The notes: generated by a model not told the origin, from the sequence alone. 64,000 nt of DNA from an uncultured Paraburkholderia sp. (GCA_940746715.1 CALNWN010000006.1:146922-210921); one strand, 5' to 3'. Positions 27,342-38,232 are shown, numbered from the stretch's first letter. Numbers and translations: made by a program.

Positions 27342-29363
27342 TTACATCCCGACCGCGACGCGCGTGAGCCCGTTGCGCTTCAGGTGACGGTAACGCGCCA
27401 GCGCCCACAGCGGGAAAAACTTGCGATAGCCGTGGTAACGCAGATAGAACACGCGCGGGAAACCGGTAGCCGTGAAGCGCGTTTCGTCCCACAGACCGTG
27501 CTCGCGCTGTTCACGCTGCAAGTAGCCGATGCCGCGCGCCACCGCCTCGTGGTTGACCTCGCCCGCCGCCATCAGGCCCATCAACGCCCATGCGGTTTGC
27601 GACGCCGTGCTCGGGGCGCGCTCGTAGCCGCGATAGTCCAGCTTGTAGCTCTCGCCGCCCTCGCCCCAGCCGCCGTCTTCGTTCTGGATCGACAGCAGCC
27701 ATTCTGCGGCGCGCTTGATGCGCGGGTCGTCTTGCGGCATGCCGGCCGCATTGAGCGAACAGAGCGCCGTCCACGTGCCGTAGATGTAGTTCAGGCCCCA
27801 GCGGCCGTACCAGCTGCCGTCGGCTTCCTGTTCCTTCAGCATGTAGTCGAGCGCGCGTTGCGCCGGCTCACTGTTCTGCGGCAGTTCGCCGAGCTGCGCG
27901 AGCATCGACAGGCAACGGCCAGACACGTCTGCGGTAGGCGGATCGAGCAGCGCGCCGTGGTCCGAGAATGGAATGTTGTTCAGGTAGTACTGCGTGTTCT
28001 CGGGCTCGAACGCGCCCCAGCCGCCGTCGCTGCTCTGCATGCCGACCACCCACTCGCGCGCGCGGGCAATCGCGTCGCGGTCCACGTCCGTCCGCGTCAG
28101 CGCCCCCGAGCGATGCATGGCCATCGCGACCACCGCCGTATCGTCGACGTCCGGGTAATACGCATTGTTGTACTGGAACGCCCAGCCGCCCGGCCGCACG
28201 TTCGGCCGGCGCGAGATCCAGTCGCCGCGCACGTCGAGAATTTGCAGCGGACGCAGCCAGGCCAGGCCGCGTTCGGCCGCCTGCTCGGCGCGCACCTCGC
28301 CGGTTTCCAGCAGCGCGTGCGCCGCGAGCGACGTGTCCCACACCGGCGACAGGCAGGGCTGGCAATACGCTTCGTCGTCCTTGATGACGAGCAGCTTTTC
28401 GATCGACTGTCGCGCAATAGCACGGTTCGGATGATCGGCCGGATAGCCGAGCACGTCGTACATCATGACCGAGTTGGCCATGGCCGGGAAAATCGCGCCG
28501 AGGCCGTCCTCGCCGTTCAGCCGCTGATCGACGAAGGCCACCGCTTCGCGCACCGCGCGCTCGCGCGTGGCTTTCGGAAAGAGGCCGTCCACTGCTCGCA
28601 GCACCGTGTCCACGACACGGAAAAAGCGGAACCAGCCGACGTGCTGATGCGGCGCGCGCGCCGGCATGCCGGTGTTCACCGGCGCGCCGCGGAACAATTC
28701 GTCGATGCGCACGCGGCGCGGATTGCGCGCGATCGGCCGCTTTGCGTTGAGCACGAGGAGCGGCACGATCACAGTGCGCGCCCAGTACGACACCTTCGAC
28801 AGATGGAACGGGAACCACGTCGGCAGCAGCATGATTTCGACGGGCATCATCGGCACCGCGCGCCACGACACCACGCCGAAGAGCGCGAACAGAATGCGCG
28901 TGAACACGTTCACGACTTCACCGCCGCCGTGCGCGAGAATCGCCTCGCGCGCGCGGACCATGTGTTCGGCATCCGCCGCGTCGCCGATCATCTTGAGCGC
29001 GAAGTACGCCTTCACGCTTGCGCTGATATCGAGCGCGCCGTCCGTGAAGAGCGGCCAGCCGCCGTCCGGCAACTGGATGCGGCGCAGGTAGCGCGCGATT
29101 TTCTGCTCCAGCTCGAGGTTCGGCGTCTCGCCGAGGTAATGCACGAGCAGCACGTATTCGGCGGGAATCGTTGCGTCGGCCTCGAGTTCGTAGACCCAGT
29201 GGCCGTCCGCATTCTGCGCGGCGAGAATCGCGTCGGTCGCGCGCGTGATGGCAGCGTCGAGCGCCGGGTCAAACGCCTGCGCCGCAGCCGGCGCGCTGTG
29301 CGCTTCGCCGGCGGGTTCGGACAGGGCGGCGCCCAGCAGGTGGGCTTGAGATAGGTCGTTCAT
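27342..29363 (-). CDS. shc: Squalene-hopene cyclase
   Basis: Membrane-associated cyclase that makes hopene/hopanol from squalene (also called hpnF). The catalytic DxDDTA motif is present (YPDVDDTAVVAMAMHRSG) and several QW repeats are seen (for example QNEDGGWGEGGESYK, LPDGGWPLF, EADGSWYGRWGLNYIYGTW). 673 residues is the family length. Its ATG overlaps the hpnE stop (ATGA at 29360-29365 region). The frame is clean over 2 kb, in contrast to broken neighbours. Confidence 0.95.
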   Translation of the reverse strand: MNDLSQAHLLGAALSEPAGEAHSAPAAAQAFDPALDAAITRATDAILAAQNADGHWVYELEADATIPAEYVLLVHYLGETPNLELEQKIARYLRRIQLPDGGWPLFTDGALDISASVKAYFALKMIGDAADAEHMVRAREAILAHGGGEVVNVFTRILFALFGVVSWRAVPMMPVEIMLLPTWFPFHLSKVSYWARTVIVPLLVLNAKRPIARNPRRVRIDELFRGAPVNTGMPARAPHQHVGWFRFFRVVDTVLRAVDGLFPKATRERAVREAVAFVDQRLNGEDGLGAIFPAMANSVMMYDVLGYPADHPNRAIARQSIEKLLVIKDDEAYCQPCLSPVWDTSLAAHALLETGEVRAEQAAERGLAWLRPLQILDVRGDWISRRPNVRPGGWAFQYNNAYYPDVDDTAVVAMAMHRSGALTRTDVDRDAIARAREWVVGMQSSDGGWGAFEPENTQYYLNNIPFSDHGALLDPPTADVSGRCLSMLAQLGELPQNSEPAQRALDYMLKEQEADGSWYGRWGLNYIYGTWTALCSLNAAGMPQDDPRIKRAAEWLLSIQNEDGGWGEGGESYKLDYRGYERAPSTASQTAWALMGLMAAGEVNHEAVARGIGYLQREQREHGLWDETRFTATGFPRVFYLRYHGYRKFFPLWALARYRHLKRNGLTRVAVGM

Positions 29364-30653
29364 CAGCGTTCCATCAGTTGATCCAGCAGCGTATCCGCGG
29401 CCTTCTGGCCGGAGCGGATCGCGCCTTCAATCGTCGCGGGCAGGCCGGTAGCCGTCCAGTCGCCCGCGAGCATCAGATTGTTCCAGCGAGTGCGCGTGCC
29501 GGGACGCAGCGTTTCCTGATCCGGCAGCGCGGCAAACGTCGCATTTCTATCGACCACGACCTGCCAAGCCGGCAGGGGCGCGGCGGGCAGATTGGCCGCC
29601 TGAGCGACCTCGGTCCACACGCGTGCTGCCAAGCTCTTCGGCCGGCGTGTCGATCACATCTTCCGCGCCATAGACCGTCGCCGACAGGCGTCCGTCGAAC
29701 GCGAACAGCCATTGCGCGGTGCCGTTGACGAGGCCGGTGACGGGCGGCAAGCCGAACGGCGGCTCGACCGCGAAATACACGCTGACAGTCGCCGTGAAGC
29801 GGGTCGGCGCGCGCAGCCCCGGCACCAGCGTCTGCGCCATGCCCGGCGGCACGGCGAGAATCACCGCGTGGTTCGCGTCGAGCGCGACAGTGTGTCCGAC
29901 GAAATGCAGCGCCTGCACGCGGGCCGGCTGGGCACCTAGGTGCGCGCTTGCCTTCGCGTTCACTATCGCCTCCCCGGCGAACACCAGTTTGTCGAGCCGC
30001 GAGCCGAGTTCAATCGTCGCGCCGCCATGCTGCAGCAGCCGCAACGCCGGGTCGACGAAAGCACGGCTTAAGCCATTGCGCGCAACCAGCGGCCGACACG
30101 CCAGGCCGCCCGCGATCAGCGTCTCGCGCACCATTGCCGCGGTTAGTTCCGCCGACGCGTCGCGTGGCTCGACGTTGAGCATCGTTCGAAACAACGGGGC
30201 GAGCAGGCGGTCCCACAGCGGGCCATTGCTGCGCATGGTCTGCGCGACGCTGCGGCCGGGCTTCGCGAAGAAGAGCGGCATCATACTCAGATAATCGCCC
30301 GGACCGGTGTTCGGCACGCGTGCATTCGGGTCGAAAATCCACCACGGCAGCCGACCCGGCGACAGGCGCACAGTCCAGCGCGCGCGTGGCCAGGTCAACG
30401 AAGGGGAATTCCGGCAGCGCCGGGCCCGTCAGTTCGTCCGCCGGGCCGATTGCCCGCAGGTAATTGAGCGTGGCGCTGTTGCCCGACATCATCAGGTGAT
30501 TGCCGCTGTCGATCGTCGCGCCGAGCGTGGCGTCGTAATACGAACGGCAGCGGCCGCCTCGTGCAACACGACTCGCGCGCCGCGCCGCTGCAACTGCACG
30601 GCGGCGGCCAGGCCGGCGAGGCCCGCGCCGACCACATGTACGAGCCTCGGCAT
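29363..30653 (-). pseudogene. hpnE: Hydroxysqualene dehydroxylase HpnE, frameshifted
   Basis: FAD-dependent enzyme that converts hydroxysqualene to squalene. ATG at 30653 gives MPRLVHVVGAGLAGLAAAVQ, the FAD dinucleotide motif. The frame then changes near 30540 (before MMSGNSATLNYLRAIGPADE), near 30390 (before RWTVRLSPGRLPWW) and near 29635. The end carries LMLAGDWTATGLPATIEGAI, the usual C-terminal FAD segment, and QLMER at the stop. Three lesions; squalene formation by this route would be blocked unless these are read errors. Between hpnD and shc in a tight operon. Confidence 0.88.
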
Positions 30654-30657
30654 CAAC

Positions 30658-31506
30658 TCAGAAAAGCGCGTAACGCGCGACGATCCACAGCAAGCGCAGC
30701 TTCGGCTTGCTGACCTTCGTGCGCGGAATGTCGAAGCCGCGCTCCAGCGCGCGCTCGAGCAGCACGCGGTACACACTCGACATGATGCGCGGCGCGCGCA
30801 CATGGCCGCGCGGCTCGCGGTCCATGATCGCGTCCGAGGCGGCGAAGTGCTCCTGCGCGCGCGCGGCGAGCGTCGCGCACACGCGCGGCAGCGACGGGTC
30901 GTCGGCGATCTGCTGCGGGCTTTTGATCGCGATGCCTTCGCGCGCGAGCAACTCGCGCGGCAGATAGCAACGGTTGATGCCGGCGTCTTCGTCGATGTCG
31001 CGAAGAATGTTCGTGAGCTGCAGCGCGCGGCCGAGATGGTGAGCGAGCAAACGGCCCGGCTCCTCCTGCATCCCGAATATTCTCACCGACAGACGGCCCG
31101 CCGCGCTCGCGACACGGTCGCAATACAGGTCGAGCGTGGCTTCGTCGGGCGCGCAGATGTCGGCGGCGGCGTCCATTGCCATGCCGTCGATCATCGCGTG
31201 GAAATCCTCGCGCTGCAGATGAAACGTGTGAATGTGCCGCGTCAGCGCGCGCAACGAAGCGCGCGGCGCGCCGGCATAGCACGCGTCGATGTCGGCGCGC
31301 CAGCGCTCGAGCGCGGCGGCACGCTCGGCGCGCGGCATGTCGCTGTCGGCGATGTCGTCGACAGCGCGGCAGAAGGCGTAGACCTGATACATCGCGTCGC
31401 GCTGCGCGGCCGGCAGGATGCGCATGGCGAGATAGAACGAGCTGCCGGACGTGGCGGCAGCGGCGTCGATTTCAGTATCGTCCACGACAGGATTGGAAAC
31501 AGCCAA
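30658..31506 (-). CDS. hpnD: Presqualene diphosphate synthase HpnD
   Basis: Head-to-head condensing prenyltransferase, FPP to presqualene diphosphate. Both Asp-rich motifs are visible: CRAVDDIADSDMP and LTNILRDIDEDAGINRCYLP. 282 residues, typical. It is the first gene of the minus-strand hpnD-hpnE-shc-hpnG operon, 4 bp before hpnE. hpnC, which normally sits next to hpnD and makes hydroxysqualene, is not in the window. Intact. Confidence 0.92.
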   Translation of the reverse strand: MAVSNPVVDDTEIDAAAATSGSSFYLAMRILPAAQRDAMYQVYAFCRAVDDIADSDMPRAERAAALERWRADIDACYAGAPRASLRALTRHIHTFHLQREDFHAMIDGMAMDAAADICAPDEATLDLYCDRVASAAGRLSVRIFGMQEEPGRLLAHHLGRALQLTNILRDIDEDAGINRCYLPRELLAREGIAIKSPQQIADDPSLPRVCATLAARAQEHFAASDAIMDREPRGHVRAPRIMSSVYRVLLERALERGFDIPRTKVSKPKLRLLWIVARYALF

Positions 31507-31713
31507 GACGATCTCCGCAGGAGGGCGCCCGCTGAAAGGCGTACAGGAATTGTGATGCCTCGCCGCAGGGCGGGCGGCCCGCGCGCGGACACGCGCGAAA
31601 CAGACGGCTGGGAGGCCGGAAACGGCGAAAAGTATATCAACGTGTTTGTGAGACGACGCAGTTTCGCCTGCGGAATATGGGGCGCGAGCCTTAGTGCGAG
31701 CCTTGGCAGGAGT

Positions 31714-32528
31714 TCACGTCAGCGCGACCGAGCGGTTGCGTCCCTGCCGCTTGGCACTGTAGAGCGCCGCGTCGGCCTCGTTGATCAGCACCTCGTAGGC
31801 GGGCAAACCGGGGTGCACGGCAGCAGCAAGGCGAACTCCTCGCCGCCGAAACGCCCGAATGTGTCCTGCGCGCGCACCACGCCGGCCACGCGCTGCGCCA
31901 TCACGCGCAGCACGGTATCGCCGACGCCGTGGCCGAACTGGTCGTTGATCTTCTTGAAGTGGTCCAGATCGAACAGCAGCACCGACATGTCGCCGCCGTA
32001 GCGCTGCCAGCGCGTGTATTCGTCCTGCAGTCGCGCCTCGAAGTAGCGGCGGTTGGCAATGCCCGTGAGTCCGTCGCGGTTCGCGTATTCCTGCAGCTTG
32101 GCGACGGCCTCGCGCTCGCGCTGCACAATGCTCACGTGCGTCACGTCGGAGATCGTCACGCACACGGCCACCACTTCGCGATCGCGCGTGAGCGGCATGA
32201 AGGTGCAGTCCTGCTGCATGTAATCGACGCCGCCCGTGATCGGCCGGTCGTGATCGAACTTGAACAGATAGGGCCGCTGCTCCCACGAACTGAACGCGAA
32301 GCTGCCGAGCTGGAACACACTTTCTATCTTGCGCGACAATCAGACGCGCGGCAGTTCCGGAAAATGCGTGAACAACGACTTGCCGACCACCTGCTCCGCC
32401 GGCAAGCCGCTGTGGTCCTGCATGAACCGGTTCCACATCAGCACGTTCATGTCGCGATCGAGCACGAAGATGCCGAAGCCGACCCGCTCGACCACCAGAT
32501 CGCTCAACGACGGCGCGGGCGAACTCAT
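31714..32528 (-). pseudogene. PAS-GGDEF diguanylate cyclase, nonsense codon and internal deletion
   Basis: N-terminal PAS-like sensor (MSSPAPSLSDLVVERVGFGI, FVLDRDMNVLMWNRFM) and GGDEF domain. An in-frame TGA at 32340-32342 replaces an expected Trp codon between LPRV and LSRKIESVFQ. The active site is intact (TFGRFGGEEFALLLP), but immediately after it about 45 residues are missing: the text jumps, with a frameshift near 31810, to AYEVLINEADAALYSAKRQG. c-di-GMP synthesis is therefore not expected. Its start overlaps the end of the CheC-type gene. Confidence 0.85.
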
Positions 32529-33267
32529 AGGCTGGAGAGGAGCGCGTCGAGCGCGTCGTTAATGTGGCGGATGGACTCTTCCGCCATCAGCATCACGAGA
32601 TGCGCGCGAAAGCCCTGGTCTTCGAGCGTGAAATTGACCTCGACGAGCAGCGCGACTTCCCATTGCAGCACGCCGGGCTGGAACACTTCGTCGAGCGTCA
32701 GCGCGTCGCCCAGCAGGCCCGGCGCGGAAAACACCGGCGTGCGGCCGAGCTGGTCCAGAATGCACGACACGCACGCGCCGGTGAGCACATTGGCGACGTC
32801 GAACATCAATTCTTTTTGGCTCACCGATTCGTAGGCCGAGCGCGAGTAAGGGTCGCTCACGAGCGCGCACAGATCCTCGACGCTGTCGCTGCGGCAGATC
32901 ACGAGCGCCTCGCCCTTGATGTCCGAGCGAAAGCCCTGGCGCACCGCGCTGACCGGATCCTGGATACCGGTCATTTCCCTCAGCGCCTGCGCCGCCTCGC
33001 TGACCGCCACCACCCTCACGCGCGGCACCGACAACTCGATGAACGAATCGAGCAGCCGTGCGAGGCGCGTCGCGGCTTGACCCATCGCCAGATTGGCGAC
33101 CTCTTGCAGCGCGTCGCGCTGATCTCTTTCCCTTGGCGATACAAAGCGAGCGCTTCGCGTCCGTTCGAGGCGTAGGACACCTCGACGTCCCAATCCGCCG
33201 GCAATGCCTTGGTGAGCACCTTGCGGGCAAGCAGCGAATCATCGGCGATCACGATAGGCAAAGACAT
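32525..33267 (-). pseudogene. Receiver-CheC/CheX-type phosphatase fusion with a deleted receiver core
   Basis: N-terminus MSLPIVIADDSLLARKVLTK is a response-regulator receiver start with the acidic DD pair. After SNGREALALYRQGKE, about residue 48, the domain stops and the phospho-acceptor Asp, Thr and Lys regions are absent (roughly 70 residues). The text continues in another frame as RDALQEVANLAMGQAATRLA, a CheC-like phosphatase domain with ExxN, complete to LDALLSSL. A deletion has joined the two parts out of frame. In the same operon as the broken diguanylate cyclase. Confidence 0.8.
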
Positions 33268-33940
33268 GGCGAGCAAAAGACGGAATAAGCTCGTTCGGGT
33301 TAACGGCGGATAGCGAGAACTCTTTAGGGCGAAGTCTGACGGCAAGCGGCGAAAGGCGCCTGTGCCTGCTGGAAGGCGGCTCTCGGCCAAGCGGGATAAG
33401 GCGCGACAAGGCGGGTTGGGCAAAACCCGCACGCGCGCAGAACTGCGCGCGTGCGGCGGACGACGGCTATGACCGGCATGTGCTGAGCCTACCCCGTAGA
33501 TGAATCGGCGCGGCTCGCTCAACCTGGCTGATGTCTTGCCGCGCGCGTGGTTCCGCGAACGCCCGGTGCTCACGCGCGTACGCATGATCCGGTGCCCTCG
33601 CGGCGTATGCGTTCGAACATGGCGGACGCACTTTTTGTCGTGGCGTCGATTCTCGAAGCAAACCAGCCGAAACGCAATACGCAGTATTCTCGTCTGGCTA
33701 ACAATATCTTCCTGCATTATCCATTTTTCGAAAACATACGCGCCGCATAATAATCGTTTCTATACATTTATACTTTTGTGTACGTTTGCGCTTCGCAATT
33801 CGTCACTGTTTTAAAAGTCCGATGAATTGGACGTCCTACAGGCAAGCGCAGTCCATGACGGTAACTTCTACCGCCAATCTGCGACTATGCTTCTCGTATC
33901 ATCCTGTCTCTTTCCGCCTGGAAATGCCGAGCATCTGACA
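33268..33940. other. Long intergenic region between divergent signalling genes
   Basis: About 670 bp. Short open frames on both strands have no plausible start sites or family match. The right half (33650-33830) is noticeably AT-rich. Probably promoters and decayed sequence. Confidence 0.4.
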
Positions 33941-36056
33941 ATGACACAAGACCGGTTCGATCCGCACCGAGCGAGCCGCCGTTCCGCTGAAAGGCAGGGC
34001 GACGCCGTATTTCCCGCCGTGCCCGAACAGAATTTTCACGTGCGGCGCATCACGCTGATCGCGCTGCTCGCCGCCGTCGTGCTTCCGTGTCTGTACGTCG
34101 CGGCAATGGCGTTCAACGACCTTCGCAGCCGCGAGGCCGACGCCACGGATATGACGCTGCGCACCGTGCGCGTCGCCGAGGAACATGCGCTGAAAGTGTT
34201 CGACATGAACGAAACGCTGGACACGCGCATCGTCGATTTGACGGAAGGTCTCGGCGACGACGGCATTCGCGCGCGCGAGGCGGCCATTCACCAGAAACTG
34301 CGCACGATGGGCGGCGGCTATCCGCAGGTCGCCGCCGTGTCGATTTTCGGCCGCGACGGCGCCTTGCTCGTGACGAGCCGGTTTTATCCGGCGCCGCCGG
34401 TTTCGATCGGCGACCGCGACGATTTCGTCGGCTTGCGCGAGGGCCGCGATCTCGAGCACGTCTCGAAGGTGATGTCGGGGCACGTCGCCGGCGAGCAGGT
34501 GTTCAACACCGGCGTGGAACGGCGCGCGCCCGACGGCACGTTCGCCGGCGTGGTGTCGGTCGCGCTGTGGCCGAGCTATTTCGACGCGTTTTACCGCGAG
34601 TTGCTCGGCGGCACCGACGGCCTGCCAATGACCATGACCCTCGTGCGCGCCGACGGCGCCGTGCTCGCGCACTATCCGCGCCGCCCGGGCGAGCCGAACG
34701 CCGTCGCGGCGGACTCGCCGTTCGCCGAGGCAATGAAGGAAGGGCGACGCGCGGGCGTAACGCGCATGCGCTCGACCATCGACGGCGAGAACATGATCGT
34801 CGCATTCCGGCACGTCGGCTCGTATCCGGTCTACGTCATGTGAGGCTACCGCGCGTCGGCCATGTGGGCCGCGTGGTCCGGCATCTCGCGGTGCTGTTGC
34901 TGTCCATATTCACACCGTCCGTCGCGCTCTGGTGCGTGATCTGGCTGTCTTTGCGGCGGCTCGGCGCCGAGGAAGAGGCGTGGGAGCGCTGGCAGGCGGA
35001 AGCCTCCATGCCGTCGCTCGATCGAATCGGCGTACCGGCAGTCGCGCAAGATGGAGGCGCTCGGCACGCTGGTAGGCAGCGTCGCGCACGACTTCAACAA
35101 TCTGCTGATGGATCCTGTCGGCGAACGTGCAGATCGCGCGGCGGCGCGGCGCAAGCGGACTCGACCGCGAACTGTCGGCAATGGAGCGCGCGCTGAAGAG
35201 CGGCCAGTCGCTCACGCGGCAGTTGCTGGGCGTGGCGCGCAAGCAGCCGCTGCGCAATGAAACCGTCGCGCTCGACCGCTGGCTGCCGGCCTGTCGCGAC
35301 CTGCTGCGCGCGTCGCTCGGCGCAAAGGTTTCGCTGGTGATGGATATCGGCGTCGGCATGGCGCCCGAGGTGCTCGCGCGCCTTCGAGCCGCTCTTCACG
35401 ACCAAGGCGAAGGGCATGGGCACGGGGCTCGGCTTGCCGCAGGTGTTCGCCTTCTGCGAGCGCTCGGGCGGGCTTGCCGCGATCGACAGCGCGGTCGGCG
35501 CGGGCACGTCCGGCTCTATTTGCCGCGCGCGACGGAGGCGCCGGCAGTCGACGTGCCGGTCGAAACGGGCACCGAAGACCGTAGCGCACCTCATGGACTG
35601 CGCATTCTGCTTGTCGAAGACAACGAGGAAGTCGCGGCAGGCACCGAAGCGCTGCTGCAGATGATGGACCACCACGTCACGTGCGTCCTGAACGCCGACA
35701 TGGCGTTGCGCCTGCTGGACGACGGGCACCGGCAGCACAGCCGCACCGGCGAGCCGCTGCCGTTCGACGTCTTGCTGTCGGACATCCATATGCCGGGCAG
35801 TCTGAATGGCATAGACCTCGCCGAGGCGATCCGGGCGGACGCCACGTTGCCCGTCATTCTCGTGACCGGCTACGCGGAGGAGCTCGATCGCGCCCGCCAG
35901 GTCAACGTGCGCGCGCTGTCCAAGCCCTTTGACATCGCGCTGCTGGAAAGCCTGCTCCAGGGAATCCAGCGCGAACTCGCGCAGAGCGGACTGGATCCGG
36001 CGGCGCATCAGGTGCAATATAGCGCGCTGGCGGCTTTGGCGGGGCGGCTTGCCTGA
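33941..36056 (+). pseudogene. Hybrid sensor histidine kinase with Cache sensor, degenerate
   Basis: Order: N-terminal span (HVRRITLIALLAAVVLPC), periplasmic Cache-type sensor (to VTRMRSTIDGENMIVAFRHV), second span, histidine kinase core, C-terminal receiver. Lesions: an in-frame TGA at 34841-34843 after YPVYVM, shifts near 34850, 35030 and 35110. The phospho-acceptor box is VGSVAHDFNNLLM. The ATPase domain has lost its N-terminal half and survives as MGTGLGLPQVFAFCERSGGL. The receiver is complete (LLSDIHMPG with the Asp, LSKPFD with the Lys) and runs clean to 36056. Confidence 0.82.
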
Positions 36057-36253
36057 TGTGCTCCATTACCGTGGATTGTAAAAACGCGCAGCCGGCGGCC
36101 AGCCAGGCGATTTAGTCGAGGGCCGTCGCACCGGCCCACGGCCGCGGGCCGGCGGCGTGCGCGCTGCATTCCCGGCATGAAGGTTGCGGCATCCCGCAGG
36201 TAATGGGGATGGCGCGGCGCGCGCTGTCCGTCCTACCCAAACGGGAGACAGCC

Positions 36254-37429
36254 ATGCGACATACCGTGATTGGTTTATTCAACACCTATGCTGACGCCGA
36301 AGCCGCTCGCGACACATTAGTGCAGACCGGTTTCGCTCGCGACACCATTGAATTGCAGGTGAACGCCGAGCCGTCAGCCGGCTCCGCTACCGAGGAAGTC
36401 GCCGGGTCGGGCGTGCCCGCCAACATCGAGCGTTTTCTGTCGAGCCTCTTTGCCAGCGGCCCGCGCGCGCCGGAGACGGCACGCTACACGGAAGCGGTGC
36501 GTCGGGGCGCGGTGCTGGTCGTAATCGACGCCGCCAGCGAATCGCACGCGGAACTCGCCCGCAACACGCTGACGCGGCTCGGCGCGACCGACATCGGCGA
36601 GCGCTCGCCGGACTGGGGCACGCAAACGTCCTCCGAAAGCGCGCGCGAGCATTCCTTGCTGGACGAGTTGGGGATTGGCACGGGGACGGCGGGCAGTGCC
36701 GCGCCGGGTGCGGTGCGCGGGGCCCAAGGCGGGATGACGGGCGCCACCGGCCGGGAGACGAGAGCGACGACGTCCGCGGCAAGCGGAACCATGCCGGCGG
36801 GCGGTGTGGCCGCGCCGGGCGCGACCGGTTCCAGCGCGGCGACGCCATTTGCCGCGACGACTGAACCGCTGAGGTCCGATCCACTCGCGCCCGATCCGCT
36901 CTATGCGACGCCCCCGCGCAGCACCGACGCGGAACCGTTTGTGCCGCCGCCGCTCAGCGAGCGTCCGGCAACCGATCCGCTCAACGAGCCCATGCGCGAC
37001 CCGCTAACCGGGGACGCCGGACGCAGCGCCATCGCCGCCGGCTCGGCACCGGGCTCGGGCGCGGTCATGCAGCCGTCGGAAGTGGTCTCCGGCGCGGCTC
37101 ATCCGACGGCGGGTTTGAGCGGCCAGATCCCCAACGAATATCTGGAGTACGAAGAAGACTTCCGCACGCATTACGACGAGCAACATGCAGCCGACGACTC
37201 GCGCTACGAGGACTATGTGCCAGCTTATCGCTACGGTGCCGAGATCGGCAATGACGTGCGTTTTCGCGACAGAGCGTGGGACGACGTGGAACCTGAGGCG
37301 CGGCGTCATTGGGAATCGACGTCGGCGGACAACAGCACGTGGGAGCGCTTCAAGCTCGCCGTGCGCCACGGCTGGGAACGCGTGACGGGCATCACCACGT
37401 ATAAGAAGCCGAAACGGGGGAAGCGGTAG
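36254..37429 (+). CDS. General stress protein 17M-like / YflT-domain protein
   Basis: Starts MRHTVIGLFNTYADAEAARD, a domain (about residues 1-100) like the heat/general stress protein 17M (YflT) family, in which a ferredoxin-like fold precedes a variable tail. The rest is Ala/Gly/Pro/Thr-rich with repeated D-P-L units (TEPLRSDPLAPDPLYATPP) and a basic-acidic end (WERFKLAVRHGWERVTGITT). No signal peptide. The ATG at 36254 follows GGGAGA; an upstream in-frame start is not supported. Function unknown; likely stress-induced. Intact. Confidence 0.7.
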   Translation: MRHTVIGLFNTYADAEAARDTLVQTGFARDTIELQVNAEPSAGSATEEVAGSGVPANIERFLSSLFASGPRAPETARYTEAVRRGAVLVVIDAASESHAELARNTLTRLGATDIGERSPDWGTQTSSESAREHSLLDELGIGTGTAGSAAPGAVRGAQGGMTGATGRETRATTSAASGTMPAGGVAAPGATGSSAATPFAATTEPLRSDPLAPDPLYATPPRSTDAEPFVPPPLSERPATDPLNEPMRDPLTGDAGRSAIAAGSAPGSGAVMQPSEVVSGAAHPTAGLSGQIPNEYLEYEEDFRTHYDEQHAADDSRYEDYVPAYRYGAEIGNDVRFRDRAWDDVEPEARRHWESTSADNSTWERFKLAVRHGWERVTGITTYKKPKRGKR

Positions 37430-37512
37430 CGGCGGCGCGCGCGGTGAAACTTGGCGCCGCCGCATTTAAAACGCGACGGGCCTCACGGGCGCGCGTGGCC
37501 GTGCACCGCGCC

Positions 37513-38070
37513 TCAAGCGGCCGTGTGCCGCTTGACCCACGCCACGTAGCGGTCGACGAAACTCTGCAGGAACTTGCGCGTGCCTTCGTTGAGGATTTAG
37601 CCTTTCTCGTTGATCACTGCGGGGTCGTGCTTGATGAACACCTCCGGCTGCCCGAGGGTAGCCACGTCGAGATAGGCGAGCACATTGCGCAGATGCTGCT
37701 GCGCGAGCGCAGTGCCGGTCGCGCCGACCGAGGTTCCGATCACCGCGCCCTGCTTATTGCCTCAGGAATTCGCGCCCCACGGGCGCGAGCCCCAGTCGAG
37801 CGCATTCTTCAGCACGCCGGGAATGGAACGGTTGTATTCGGGCGTGACGAACAGCAGGCTATCGGCGGCCTCCACGCGTTGTTTGAGCTGCCTCGCGACT
37901 TCCGGGAAATCGGCGTCGTACTCCTGGCTGTAAAGAGGCAATGATGAACCAATATCGATGAACTCGAACGTGAGGTCAGGCGGTGCGAGCGAGATGACGG
38001 CTTGCGCCAACTGGCGGTTGAACGACTCGCGGCGCAGGCTGCCGACGACGACTGCGATATGTAGGGCCAT
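37513..38070 (-). pseudogene. NADPH-dependent FMN reductase with two in-frame stop codons
   Basis: Flavodoxin-fold NAD(P)H:quinone/FMN reductase, about 185 residues. MALHIAVVVGSLRRESFNRQ and LLFVTPEYNRSIPGVLKNAL are the flavin-binding motifs. Two stops occur without loss of frame: TGA at 37762-37764 between GANS and GNKQGAVIGTSVGATG, and TAA at 37597-37599 between VINEKG and ILNEGTRKFL. The end (VDRYVAWVKRHTAA) is normal. Pure substitutions like these are hard to explain by indel-type sequencing error, so I take it as true decay. Confidence 0.88.
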
Positions 38071-38232
38071 GATTCGTTTCCTTGAATGAGGCGCTCGGGG
38101 CGCGAAGGGTACGAACTGTCCATCATAGGCAAAAAGCGCGGGGCGGGTGCTGGTTAAGGCCGCAGGCGGCGCAAATGGCGGAATAGCGTGACCGCTTGCG
38201 TAGCGCGGTGGATAAGCCCGCGCGCGGGAAAG

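Noticed and set aside
27384..29354. A 656-codon open frame on the plus strand opposite shc
   Set aside because: It is Arg/His-rich antisense of a high-GC gene whose true product is certain; composition is typical of a shadow frame.
33500..33814. Small plus-strand frame in the signalling gap
   Set aside because: No ribosome-binding site, Arg/Ser-rich then Phe-rich with no pattern, in AT-rich intergenic DNA.
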